Shown here one piece after another: positions 1-9,771 of a stretch of 64,000 nt of DNA. Source of the stretch: Pseudomonas chlororaphis (lineage in GTDB: Bacteria; Pseudomonadota; Gammaproteobacteria; Pseudomonadales; Pseudomonadaceae); contig NZ_MSCT01000025.1 in assembly GCF_001921865.1 (NCBI RefSeq), forward strand, positions 172,754-236,753, read 5' to 3'. A program made the translations under genes and the position numbers. The notes under the pieces were generated by a model that was given only the letters and a program-made list of their open reading frames with translations, was not told where the DNA came from and searched no databases. Numbering within the stretch: position 1 is the stretch's first letter; each line of letters starts with the position of its first letter.

Positions 1-1
1 T

Positions 2-2098
2 GAAGCCAGCTCAGTCTTACTGATTGTCGATGATTACCCCGAAAACCTGATCAGCATGCGTGCGCTCTTGCAGCGCCACGATTGGCAGGTCATTACCGCC
101 GCCTCTGGCATCGAAGCCCTGAGCCTGTTGCTGGAGCACGATATCGATCTGGTGCTGCTGGATGTGCAGATGCCGGAAATGGACGGCTTCGAAGTCGCCC
201 GCCTGATGCGCGGCAGCCAGCGGACCCGCCTGACCCCGATCATTTTCCTCACCGCCAACGAGCAGTCCAAGGACGCGATGATCAAGGGCTATGCCAGCGG
301 CGCGGTGGATTACCTGTTCAAGCCGTTCGACCCGCAGATCCTCAAGCCCAAGGTCCAGGCGCTGCTGGAGCACCAGCGCAACCGCCGCGCGCTGCAACGC
401 TTGAGCCACGACCTGGAGAACGCCCGGGCCTTCAATGCCTCGGTGCTGGATAACGCCGCGGAAGGCATCCTGGTGGTGGACGAAAGCGGGACCATCCGGT
501 TTGCCAACCCGGCGGTCTCGCGCTTGCTCAATGCCCAGGTGAGCGAGCTGGAAGGCTCGGGCCTGCTCGACTACCTGCACAAACCCCATGTGCCGCAGTG
601 GGCTGAATCCGAGCTGTATGCCAGTTATCGCAAGGGCGAAACCTATCGCCTACACGACGCCACGCTGCGTACCGTACCGGGCCAGCAGGTCTCGGTGGCC
701 TTGTCCTGCGCGCCGCTGCCGAGCGAACAGAAGGCCATGGTGGTGACGCTGCTCGACATGTCGGAAGTTCGCCACCTGCACCAGCAACTGGAATACCAGG
801 CGGTCACCGATCCGCTGACCGGCCTGCTCAACCGCCGCGGTTTCTACCAGACCGTGGAAAGCGTGCTGGTGCGCAGCGAGCGTTCGGACAAGTCGCTGGT
901 GCTGTTGTACATGGACCTGGACGGTTTCAAACGGGTCAACGATTCCCTGGGGCACGACGCCGGCGACCGGGTACTGCGCTGGGTGTCCGAGCAGTTGAAG
1001 GCCTGCCTGCGTTCCTTCGATATCCTCGCGCGGATGGGCGGCGACGAATTCACCGCCTTGCTGGAGCTGGAGTTTCCGGAACAGGCGGCGAAGATTTCCG
1101 AGAAGCTCATCGAGCGGATCTCCATCTGCCAGCAGATCGACGGCCTGGAGGTCGCCCTGGGGGCCAGCATCGGGATCGCCATCTACCCCGATTGCGGTTC
1201 CAACCTCGATGGCCTGATGCGTGCGGCGGATATCGCTATGTACGAGGCCAAGCGCGCCGGGCGCCAGCAATATCGCTACTACGACCATGAAATGAACGGC
1301 CGCGCCCGCTCGCGGCTGATGCTCGAGGAAAGCGTGCGCAGTGCCGTCGAACGCAAGGAGTTCAACCTGGTGTACCAGCCCCAGGTAGCGATTGCCGACG
1401 GACGCCTGCGCGGTTTCGAAGCCTTGTTGCGCTGGCAGCACCCGAGCGTTGGCGACGTGCCGCCGGGGTTGTTCCTGCCGCTGCTGGAGGAAGCGCGGTT
1501 GATCAGCCGCCTGGGCAGTTGGATCTATCAGCAGAGTACGCGTCAGCGCGCGGCCTGGAAGGGGTTGTTCGCCGAGCAGACCGTGCTCGGCGTGAGCTTG
1601 AGCGGCACCCAGTTCGCCATGCCGAACCTGGCCGCCGAACTGCGCCAGGTCTTGCAGCGGCATGGCCTGGAACCCTGGCAACTGGAGGTCGAGGTCACGG
1701 AAGATGCCCTGACCCAGAACCTCGACGAGACGCGCAAGCAACTGCGCCTGTTACGCCAGCTCGGCGTGCGAGTGGCGCTGGACGACTTCGGCTCCGGCGC
1801 CTGTTCGCTGGCCCACCTGCGGGATCTGGACCTGGATACCCTCAAGCTCGATCGGCACCTGATCGCCAGGCTGCCGGACTCGGAGCGGGATGCGGCGCTG
1901 GCGCGTTGCGTGATCGACCTGTGCCGGATGCTCGGCGTGCTGGTGATCGCCGAGGGCGTGGAAACCCTGGAGCAGTACCGCTGGCTGCAGGTCAACGGCT
2001 GCGAGTACGTGCAGGGTTTCCTGGTGGCGCGACCGCTGATGGCGGCGGATGTCGAGCGCTTCGCCAAGCCGTTCGACTGGAGCGCGTTGCCGGGCTGA
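2..2098 (+). CDS. REC-PAS-GGDEF-EAL cyclic-di-GMP signalling protein (5' truncated)
   Basis: The reading frame is open to the left edge, so the start codon lies outside the window. The visible 698 residues begin inside a response-regulator receiver domain (LLIVDDYPENL, then the phospho-acceptor region LLDVQMPEMDG, residues ~1-130). A PAS-like segment follows (~150-260), then a GGDEF domain (~275-440) with intact MGGDEF and an RxxD inhibitory-site motif (RSFD) five residues before it. A C-terminal EAL domain (~445-690) keeps FEALLRW, DDFGSG and AEGVET. Both catalytic domains look intact, so it could make and degrade cyclic-di-GMP; which activity dominates cannot be read from sequence. A sensor kinase partner may lie upstream, outside the window. 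Confidence 0.93.
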   Translation, partial: EASSVLLIVDDYPENLISMRALLQRHDWQVITAASGIEALSLLLEHDIDLVLLDVQMPEMDGFEVARLMRGSQRTRLTPIIFLTANEQSKDAMIKGYASGAVDYLFKPFDPQILKPKVQALLEHQRNRRALQRLSHDLENARAFNASVLDNAAEGILVVDESGTIRFANPAVSRLLNAQVSELEGSGLLDYLHKPHVPQWAESELYASYRKGETYRLHDATLRTVPGQQVSVALSCAPLPSEQKAMVVTLLDMSEVRHLHQQLEYQAVTDPLTGLLNRRGFYQTVESVLVRSERSDKSLVLLYMDLDGFKRVNDSLGHDAGDRVLRWVSEQLKACLRSFDILARMGGDEFTALLELEFPEQAAKISEKLIERISICQQIDGLEVALGASIGIAIYPDCGSNLDGLMRAADIAMYEAKRAGRQQYRYYDHEMNGRARSRLMLEESVRSAVERKEFNLVYQPQVAIADGRLRGFEALLRWQHPSVGDVPPGLFLPLLEEARLISRLGSWIYQQSTRQRAAWKGLFAEQTVLGVSLSGTQFAMPNLAAELRQVLQRHGLEPWQLEVEVTEDALTQNLDETRKQLRLLRQLGVRVALDDFGSGACSLAHLRDLDLDTLKLDRHLIARLPDSERDAALARCVIDLCRMLGVLVIAEGVETLEQYRWLQVNGCEYVQGFLVARPLMAADVERFAKPFDWSALPG

Positions 2099-2140
2099 AT
2101 TCGCTACACTGGCGGCCTTTCGTGATTGCGTTGCCGCCCC

Positions 2141-2653
2141 ATGACCGCGTTGAAATACCTCCAGGCCTATCCCGCTACCCTGCAAGAACAAGTGCGCCAG
2201 CTGATCGCGCAAGGGCGGCTGGGCGATTACCTGAGCCAGCGTTATCCCGGTCGGCACACAGTGCAGAGCGACAAGGCGCTGTACGGCTATGCCCTGGAGC
2301 TGAAGCAGGAATACCTGCGCAACGCCCCGGCCATCGACAAGGTGCTGTTCGACAACCGCCTGGACCTGACGCACCGCGCCCTGGGGCTGCACACCACGAT
2401 TTCGCGGGTCCAGGGCGGCAAGCTTAAGGCCAAGAAGGAAATCCGCATCGCCTCGCTGTTCAAGGACGCGGCACCGGAATTCCTGCGCATGATCGTCGTC
2501 CACGAGTTGGCGCACTTCAAGGAAAGCGACCACAACAAGGCGTTCTACAAGCTCTGCGAGCATATGCTGCCGGGCTATCACCAACTGGAGTTCGACCTGC
2601 GGGTCTACCTGACCTGGCGCGACTTGCAAGGCGGGGCGGGCGGGGTCGAATAA
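2141..2653 (+). CDS. YgjP/DUF45-like M48-type metallopeptidase
   Basis: A 170-residue protein with the zinc motif HELAH near residue 125 and a downstream histidine in CEHMLPGY, as in YgjP-like (DUF45/SprT-type) metallohydrolases. It has no signal peptide or membrane segment and is probably cytoplasmic. An in-frame TTG lies 15 bases upstream, but ATG at 2141 fits better. It follows the GGDEF-EAL gene by about 40 bases on the same strand and may be co-transcribed. Its substrate is unknown; the peptidase assignment is from family resemblance. Confidence 0.85.
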   Translation: MTALKYLQAYPATLQEQVRQLIAQGRLGDYLSQRYPGRHTVQSDKALYGYALELKQEYLRNAPAIDKVLFDNRLDLTHRALGLHTTISRVQGGKLKAKKEIRIASLFKDAAPEFLRMIVVHELAHFKESDHNKAFYKLCEHMLPGYHQLEFDLRVYLTWRDLQGGAGGVE

Positions 2654-2675
2654 TCCGCGGCACAAGGAGCGGGCG

Positions 2676-2972
2676 ATGGACGTGAGCAAGACCAAGAGCA
2701 GTTTTTACCGCCGGCTGTACGTGGCGTACCTGATCGACAGCGGCCTGGCCAGCAACGTCCCGGCCCTGACCGAGGCCACCGGCATGCCGCGGCGCACGGC
2801 CCAGGACACCATCGCCGCCCTGGCGGACCTGGATATCCTCTGCGAGTTCGAGCAGCAGGACGGCGCCCGCAATCATGCCGGCAGCTACCGGATCAACAGC
2901 TGGGGCGCGATCGACAAGCGCTGGATCGAGGCGAACCTGCCACGGATCAAGGCGGTGCTGGAGTATCCCTGA
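2676..2972 (+). CDS. small winged helix-turn-helix protein
   Basis: A 98-residue basic protein preceded by an AAGGAG ribosome site (about 2664). Residues ~15-60 resemble a helix-turn-helix or winged-helix fold: ALTEATGMPRRTAQDTIAAL reads as a DNA-recognition helix pair. It lies 22 bases after the metallopeptidase gene, so the two are probably one transcript. Proteins of this kind are conserved in Pseudomonas as helix-turn-helix proteins of unknown target. No effector domain is visible, so it may act only as a small DNA-binding protein. Confidence 0.75.
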   Translation: MDVSKTKSSFYRRLYVAYLIDSGLASNVPALTEATGMPRRTAQDTIAALADLDILCEFEQQDGARNHAGSYRINSWGAIDKRWIEANLPRIKAVLEYP

Positions 2973-2998
2973 GGGATCGGTGGCGGCTGGTTGACCTG

Positions 2999-3078
2999 AT
3001 CGCGAGCAAGCTCGCTCCTACAGGGGATTGCACGCTTTTCTGTAGGAGCAGCCAGTCGACGCTCGAGTGCTCGCGATA
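2999..3078. repeat. REP pair (REPIN), GTAGGAGCGAGC family
   Basis: Two inverted copies of the REP core face each other between two convergent genes: TCGCGAGCAAGCTCGCTCCTAC on the left and a diverged copy on the right. The position suggests it shapes the 3' ends of both transcripts. Confidence 0.8.
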
Positions 3079-3084
3079 GCGGTA

Positions 3085-3537
3085 TCAGTCCCGGCGCATG
3101 CCGATATGGGGAATATCGTCTTCCAGGTATTCCTCGCCAACGACGACAAAGCCGTAGCGTCCGTAATAGCCCTGCAAATGGGCCTGGGCCGACAGATAGA
3201 TCGGCATTTGCGGCCAGTGCTTCTCGGCCTGTTTCAGGGCGTGTTCCATCAGTTCATGGCCCAGGCCCTGGCCGCGGGCCTGTGGGGCGATCACTACGCG
3301 GCCGATCACCACGTCGCCGCCCTGGGAGTTCGGGTCGAGCAGGCGCAGGTAGGCCACCAGTTGGTCATCGTCCCAGGCCATCAGGTGGCAGGTATCGCCT
3401 TCCAGGTCCAGGCCGTCGACTTCCTGGTAGGCGCATTTCTGCTCGACCACGAAGACCTCGGTGCGCAGTTGCAGGATCGCGTACAGCTGTTCTTTGCCCA
3501 GGTCGGTGTGATGTTTGCAGAGCCATTCGATTGTCAT
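3085..3537 (-). CDS. ElaA-family GNAT N-acetyltransferase
   Basis: A 150-residue cytoplasmic protein of the GNAT fold. The N-terminal stretch LRTEVFVVEQKCAYQEVDG is characteristic of the ElaA branch, and the acetyl-CoA-binding motif is VVIAPQARGQGLGHELM (about residues 88-105). The natural substrate of ElaA proteins is not known. The gene is alone on its strand, with a REPIN just beyond its 3' end. Confidence 0.88.
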   Translation of the reverse strand: MTIEWLCKHHTDLGKEQLYAILQLRTEVFVVEQKCAYQEVDGLDLEGDTCHLMAWDDDQLVAYLRLLDPNSQGGDVVIGRVVIAPQARGQGLGHELMEHALKQAEKHWPQMPIYLSAQAHLQGYYGRYGFVVVGEEYLEDDIPHIGMRRD

Positions 3538-3810
3538 CGTTTCATCCCTTTAGAAGCTGTGCCCGGATGTTAAGCGCCTGGCGCAGGCTTGTCTTGCCCG
3601 GGAACGGGCCGGTGTTTTTGTGAGGTAGGTCAAAATGCCATCATCGCAATGGTTCACCGCTGTCTGGTTTGTGTAATCTGCGTTGAAGCGCTGTGCTGTG
3701 GCGCCCATGAGCTACTGTTAGGACCTGGGTCGCGGCCTTTTCACCGGCCGGAAATCCTCGAGTCTGGGCAAAAAAACGCAGGGCTGTCCGCCCGCTAAGG
3801 ATCTTTTAGC

Positions 3811-4548
3811 ATGCCGCGATTGCATCGAGCTTTTGCTTTGATCGGATTGCTGTTGCTGGGCCAGAGCGCTTATGCGGAAAAATTGCGGTTGGTGGCCGAT
3901 GCCTGGCCGCCCTTCACCGATGCGACGTTGGTCAATGGCGGGTTGGCCACCGATATTGTCAGTACCGCGCTGGCGCGGGCCGGTTATGCCAGCGAATTCG
4001 AGCAGGTACCCTGGGCGCGGGCGCTGCTCGGTGTCGGCGAGGGACGTTACGACGTGCTGGTGAATGCCTGGTTCAACGAGGAACGCACCCGGTTGGGGCA
4101 ATTCTCCTCGGAGTACCTGGTCAACCGGGTGCGTTTCATCCAGCGCAAAGACGCGCCCGTCGAATACAAAAACCTCAAGCAGTTGCACGGCTACCCCATC
4201 GCGGTGGTGCGCGGTTATGCCTATTCCCCCGATTTCGACAGCGATCCGGACCTGCAGAAAGTCCCGGTGCACAACTTCGCCATGGCGGTGCGGATGCTGG
4301 CGGTCGGTCGGGTCAAGCTGACGCTGGAAGACGAGTACGTCGCCCGCTATTACCTGGCGCGGGAGTCGCCGCGGGTACGTAATGCAGTGGAATTCCTGCC
4401 CAACTCCCTGAGCGAGAACGGCCTGCATATCCTGGTCAGCTTGAAGAACCCCGAGCATGCGCAGATCGTGGCGAAGTTCGACCGGGAGATCGCGGCGATG
4501 AAAGCCGACGGCAGCTACGACCGATTGTTGCGTCAGCACGGGATGTAG
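3811..4548 (+). CDS. periplasmic amino-acid-type solute-binding protein (SBP_bac_3)
   Basis: A 245-residue protein with an N-terminal signal peptide (hydrophobic LIGLLLLGQSAYA, likely cleaved after AYA) followed by a family-3 solute-binding domain beginning KLRLVADAWPPFTD. No permease or ATPase gene adjoins it, so it may be an orphan binding protein or a periplasmic sensor. The ligand cannot be predicted. It ends three bases from the convergent yccS gene. Confidence 0.85.
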   Translation: MPRLHRAFALIGLLLLGQSAYAEKLRLVADAWPPFTDATLVNGGLATDIVSTALARAGYASEFEQVPWARALLGVGEGRYDVLVNAWFNEERTRLGQFSSEYLVNRVRFIQRKDAPVEYKNLKQLHGYPIAVVRGYAYSPDFDSDPDLQKVPVHNFAMAVRMLAVGRVKLTLEDEYVARYYLARESPRVRNAVEFLPNSLSENGLHILVSLKNPEHAQIVAKFDREIAAMKADGSYDRLLRQHGM

Positions 4549-4551
4549 CCG

Positions 4552-6744
4552 CTACGCGACCTGTTCGTCGCCGGTGTCCTTTATCAGATGCGCCGCCAGG
4601 GTCCGCAAGGGGCCCAGCTGGCGGCAGATCAGCGCCAGCTGGGTCTGCACCAGACGCTGGCCTTCATCGATCTCGTCCGGCATCTGCTCCAGTTCGTTGG
4701 CCAGCGCTTCCTCGGCATCGCTCTGGATCGCCACTGGCTGCTTGCTCGCCAGCCCCTGGGCGATTTCATCGATACTCCTGGCCAGGCTGACCCCGGCGCC
4801 GTCGATCAGCTGTTCGCGGACTTCCGCCGGCAGCTGGGTTTCGCGGTGCGCGCCGAGGCCGGAGAGGTAGCTGAGCAGAGTGTGCGAGAGCACCAGGAAG
4901 CGAAAGCCGACGTCCGCTTCCTTCCGGAAGTGCCCAGGCTCCATCAGCATGTTGGCCAGGGTGGTGGACAGCGCCGCGTCGGCATTGTGGGCATTGCGCC
5001 GGGCCAGCCGATAAGCCAGGTCGTCGCTTTTGCCGGCCGCGTACTGCTGCATGATCTGCCGCAGGTAGATGCTGTTGCAGGTCAGGGTATTGGCCAGCAC
5101 CTTGTTCAGGCGTCGGCCCTGCCAGTCGGGCAGGAACAGGAACACCGCCAGGCCGGCGATCAGGCTGCCCAGCAGGGTATCGAACAGCCGTGGCAGCAAC
5201 AGCCCGTAACCGTCGCCCACCTGGTTGAAGCAGAACAGCACCATGATGGTGATGGCGGCCGTGGCCAGGGTGTAGCGGGTGGTGCGGTTGGTGAAGAACA
5301 CCACCCCGGCGGCGATCGCGAACAGCGACTGCACCAGCGGGCTGGGGAACAGGTCGAACAACGCCCAGGCGACCACCAGGCCGATGGCCGTACCGATGAT
5401 CCGCTGGCCCAGCTTGCGCCGCGTGGCGCCGTAGTTCGGCTGGCAGACGAACAGCGTGGTGAGAATGATCCAGTAGCCCTGGGACGGGTGGATCAAATGC
5501 ACCATGCCGTAGCCGACGGTCAGCGCCAGGGGCAGGCGCAGGGCGTGGCGGAACAGCAGCGACGTCGGCGTCAGCTGGGTGCGCAGGCGGGTCCAGACGT
5601 CCCTGAGGTTGCGCGGCGAACGGTCCAGCAGGCTGCTGTCGGTGGCGTCGGCGAGGGCGTCGGGGTTGCTCGCGTCGCTGAGCAGGCGGTCGAGGGTGCC
5701 GAGGTTGGCGGCCAGCGCCCGCAGCGAACGCAGCAGGCCGCGCCAGGCCGGGTTGCTCTGGATGCGCAGGTGTTCCAGGGAGGCGTGCAGGTCGCTCAGG
5801 GCCTCGGCGAAACCGGCGTCGTAGACGAATGGCTGGCGCAACTGGATGGATTCGCCCAGGGCCCGGCAGGCCTTGCCTTGCTGGCGCAGCAGGCGCTGGC
5901 AACGGAACAGCACGTCGCTGTGGAAGAACGCGTCGGTCAGGGCGTTGTAGGGGTAGTGGGACGAGCTGGCGCGTTCGTGGATGTCCTGGGCGAGGAAATA
6001 CAGCTTCAGGTAGCGGCTGACTTTCGAGCCCGGGCGGCCGTTGCCGACCCGGTGCAGGATGATCTCCTTGGCGGTGTTCAGGGCTGCCACCACCTTGCCG
6101 TTCTGCTGGGCCAGCTCCAGGCGGCGGGCTTCCACGTCCAGTTGGCGGATCGGCTCGAACAGCGACGACTTGAGCTTGAGGTAGTAACCCAGCTCGCGGA
6201 ACAGCCGCGCCAGGCTCTGCTGCACCGGCTGGTTGGAAAACAGCGCTTGCCACAGCACCGACAGCAGGCCGTACCAGGCGGCGCCGGCCACCAGCAGCAG
6301 CGGCTCGTGCCAGAAGTCGGTGACCGCGCCGCCGCGCTGGTCCACGCCGATCATGGTGTAGACCGACAGGATCAGGGTCGCCGAGGCAATCGCCCCATAG
6401 CGTTCGCCCAGGGCGCCGAGCATGGTCAGGCCGAAGCTCGCCAGGGCCAGGGCGATGATGAAGATCCAGGGGTAGGGGAACAGCAGTTCGACGGACAGGG
6501 CGGCGACGCTGAAACACACCAGGGTCACGGCCAGGGCATTGATCCGGCCTTGCCAGCTGTCGTCGGTCTCGGCCAGGGCGCTGGCGATGATCCCCAGGAA
6601 CAACGGGATCAGCAACGTCATTTCGTCCTGGTACCAGCACAGCGCCATGCTGCCGGTCAGGGCGATGAACACCCGCACGCTGTAGCTGAATTTATCCAGC
6701 GCCCAGAGGCGCCGCAGGGACTGGCGAAAGGTGGTCGAGGACAT
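4552..6744 (-). CDS. yccS: YccS/FUSC-family inner-membrane protein
   Basis: A 730-residue membrane protein with the two-block FUSC architecture: hydrophobic helices at about residues 25-175 and again at ~395-520, separated by a soluble domain and followed by a soluble C-terminus. This matches YccS (TIGR01666-type) in length and arrangement. FUSC proteins resemble the aromatic-acid efflux protein AaeB and the fusaric-acid pumps, but the YccS substrate is not established. It is transcribed alone, convergent with the solute-binding protein gene. Confidence 0.9.
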   Translation of the reverse strand: MSSTTFRQSLRRLWALDKFSYSVRVFIALTGSMALCWYQDEMTLLIPLFLGIIASALAETDDSWQGRINALAVTLVCFSVAALSVELLFPYPWIFIIALALASFGLTMLGALGERYGAIASATLILSVYTMIGVDQRGGAVTDFWHEPLLLVAGAAWYGLLSVLWQALFSNQPVQQSLARLFRELGYYLKLKSSLFEPIRQLDVEARRLELAQQNGKVVAALNTAKEIILHRVGNGRPGSKVSRYLKLYFLAQDIHERASSSHYPYNALTDAFFHSDVLFRCQRLLRQQGKACRALGESIQLRQPFVYDAGFAEALSDLHASLEHLRIQSNPAWRGLLRSLRALAANLGTLDRLLSDASNPDALADATDSSLLDRSPRNLRDVWTRLRTQLTPTSLLFRHALRLPLALTVGYGMVHLIHPSQGYWIILTTLFVCQPNYGATRRKLGQRIIGTAIGLVVAWALFDLFPSPLVQSLFAIAAGVVFFTNRTTRYTLATAAITIMVLFCFNQVGDGYGLLLPRLFDTLLGSLIAGLAVFLFLPDWQGRRLNKVLANTLTCNSIYLRQIMQQYAAGKSDDLAYRLARRNAHNADAALSTTLANMLMEPGHFRKEADVGFRFLVLSHTLLSYLSGLGAHRETQLPAEVREQLIDGAGVSLARSIDEIAQGLASKQPVAIQSDAEEALANELEQMPDEIDEGQRLVQTQLALICRQLGPLRTLAAHLIKDTGDEQVA

Positions 6745-6882
6745 GAAGTGAGAAAGGCCTTCCGGGGCGATGCCGCTAAATTGAGCCAGTATTGACGACC
6801 GCGCAATGGGGGCGTCACATCTGCCAGCAAATTCTGTTCCTTGAGCGCGGGGGGCTGTTCACAAATCCTCTGCCGGATCCCT

Positions 6883-6920
6883 AAAACTGTAGGCGCGAGC
6901 AAGCTCGCTCCTACAGTTTT
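6883..6920. terminator. REP-type hairpin acting as likely terminator
   Basis: A perfect 11-bp outer stem (AAAACTGTAGG / CCTACAGTTTT) encloses a REP core. It lies just after the stop codon of the flavoprotein gene and gives a GTTTTA run on the minus strand, so it probably ends that transcript. Confidence 0.65.
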
Positions 6921-6930
6921 ATCGACGGGC

Positions 6931-8109
6931 TCAGGCGTACTGCGCGGCCGCGTAGCCGGAGGCCCAGGCCCACTGGAAGTTGAAGCCGCCCAGGTGGCCG
7001 GTGACGTCCAGCACTTCGCCGATGAAATACAGCCCCGGGCTTTTCAGCGATTCCATGGTCTTGGACGACACCTCGCGGGTATCGACGCCGCCCAGGGTGA
7101 CCTCGGCGGTGCGGTAGCCTTCGGTGCCGGCGGGCACCAGTTGCCAGCTCGCCAGCTTGTCGGCAATGTCCGCCAGCTCGGCGTGGGTGTACTGCTTCAT
7201 CGGCTTGGAGACGAACCAGTTGTCGGCCAGCAGGTTGGCCATTTTCTTGGTGAAGATTTCGCCGAGCAGGGTTTTCAGCTCGCTGTTGGGGCGTTCGGCC
7301 TGCTGCTGTTGCAGCCAGCCCGGCACATCGTGGTCCGGCAGCAGGTTGATCTCGACCGTGTCGCCGGGTTGCCAGTACGAGGAAATCTGCAGGATCGCCG
7401 GGCCGCTCAGCCCGCGGTGGGTGAACAGGATGTTCTCGCGAAAGCTCATGTCGTTGCAGCTCACCAGGCAATCCACCGAGGTCCCGGAGAGCTCGCCACA
7501 CAACTCCTTGAGCTGGTCGGTAATGGTGAACGGCACCAGCCCGGCGCGGGTTGGCAACAATTCATGGCCGAACTGCTTGGCCACTTGATAGCCGAAGCCG
7601 GTAGCGCCCAGGGTCGGGATCGACAGGCCGCCGGTGGCGATCACCAGGGATTGGCACTTCAGCTGGCCGAGGGTGGTTTCCAGCAGGTAGCCGGGGTCGA
7701 GCTTCTCGATCTGCTGGATCGAGGTGTCCAGGTGCAGTTGGACGCCGACCTGTTCGCATTCGTCGAGGAGCATGCCGAGGATGTCGCTGGACTTGTTGTC
7801 GCAGAACAGCTGGCCGAGTTTTTTCTCGTGGTATGGCACGCCGTGCTTGGCCACCAGGCCGATGAAATCCCACTGGGTGTAGCGGGCCAGGGCCGACTTG
7901 CAGAAGTGCGCGTTCTGCGAGAGGAAGTTGGCTGGCTCGGTATACATATTGGTGAAGTTGCAGCGCCCGCCGCCGGACATGAGGATCTTCTTGCCGGCCT
8001 TGTTGGCGTGGTCCAGCAGCATGACCTGGCGCCCCCGGCCGGCCGCGGTCAGCGCGCACATCAACCCTGCGGCGCCAGCGCCAATGATCACGACTTCGGT
8101 AGAGCGCAA
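6931..8109 (-). CDS. BaiN/HI0933-type NAD(P)/FAD-dependent oxidoreductase
   Basis: A 392-residue flavoprotein. The N-terminal dinucleotide motif VVIIGAGAAGLMCALTAAGRG, the mid-protein LVIATGGLSIPTLGATG and the C-terminal GEVLDVTGHLGGFNFQWAWASG are hallmarks of the HI0933 family. I chose the TTG at 8109: an AGGA ribosome site lies 7 bases upstream and the dinucleotide motif starts right after it. The frame is open as far as 8226, but that extension would translate a REP element. The physiological substrate is unknown; related enzymes reduce steroid or bile-acid double bonds or act in tRNA/rRNA-linked reactions. Confidence 0.88.
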   Translation of the reverse strand: MRSTEVVIIGAGAAGLMCALTAAGRGRQVMLLDHANKAGKKILMSGGGRCNFTNMYTEPANFLSQNAHFCKSALARYTQWDFIGLVAKHGVPYHEKKLGQLFCDNKSSDILGMLLDECEQVGVQLHLDTSIQQIEKLDPGYLLETTLGQLKCQSLVIATGGLSIPTLGATGFGYQVAKQFGHELLPTRAGLVPFTITDQLKELCGELSGTSVDCLVSCNDMSFRENILFTHRGLSGPAILQISSYWQPGDTVEINLLPDHDVPGWLQQQQAERPNSELKTLLGEIFTKKMANLLADNWFVSKPMKQYTHAELADIADKLASWQLVPAGTEGYRTAEVTLGGVDTREVSSKTMESLKSPGLYFIGEVLDVTGHLGGFNFQWAWASGYAAAQYA

Positions 8110-8149
8110 AACGGTGTCCTCACACAAAGTTTCGAGGCGACCCCGTTCC

Positions 8150-8240
8150 CGTAGGAGCGAGGCTTGCCCGCGATGAACGATAACGCGGTCATGCCTGACA
8201 GACCGCGGTGCCTCGATCGCGGGCAAGCCTCGCTCCTACC
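8150..8240. repeat. REP pair (REPIN), GTAGGAGCGAGG family
   Basis: Inverted cores GTAGGAGCGAGGCTTGCCCGCGAT and ATCGCGGGCAAGCCTCGCTCC flank a ~45-base spacer between dbpA and the flavoprotein gene. Confidence 0.85.
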
Positions 8241-8265
8241 AGAGCAGGAATTGGCCGCGGCGGTA

Positions 8266-9651
<1,386 letters not shown>

Positions 9652-9771
9652 GGGACGGGCCTGCAAAACAAAATGTCGCGCAGTGTATCAGTCCCGCTCC
9701 CTCAACCTGCAATTTCTGGACGAAAAGTAGCCAGAAAGCACCGCCGCCCACGTACCTCCTACAGGGGGGCG

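Noticed and set aside
3589..3798. 69-codon cysteine-containing plus-strand frame
   Set aside because: No ribosome site; atypical codon use; it overlaps the leader of the solute-binding protein gene.
4588..6795. 735-codon plus-strand open frame
   Set aside because: Antisense to yccS; His/Gln/Gly-rich shadow.
8110..8226. 39-residue N-terminal extension of the BaiN-like flavoprotein
   Set aside because: It would translate a REPIN. The family dinucleotide motif and a ribosome site place the start at 8109.
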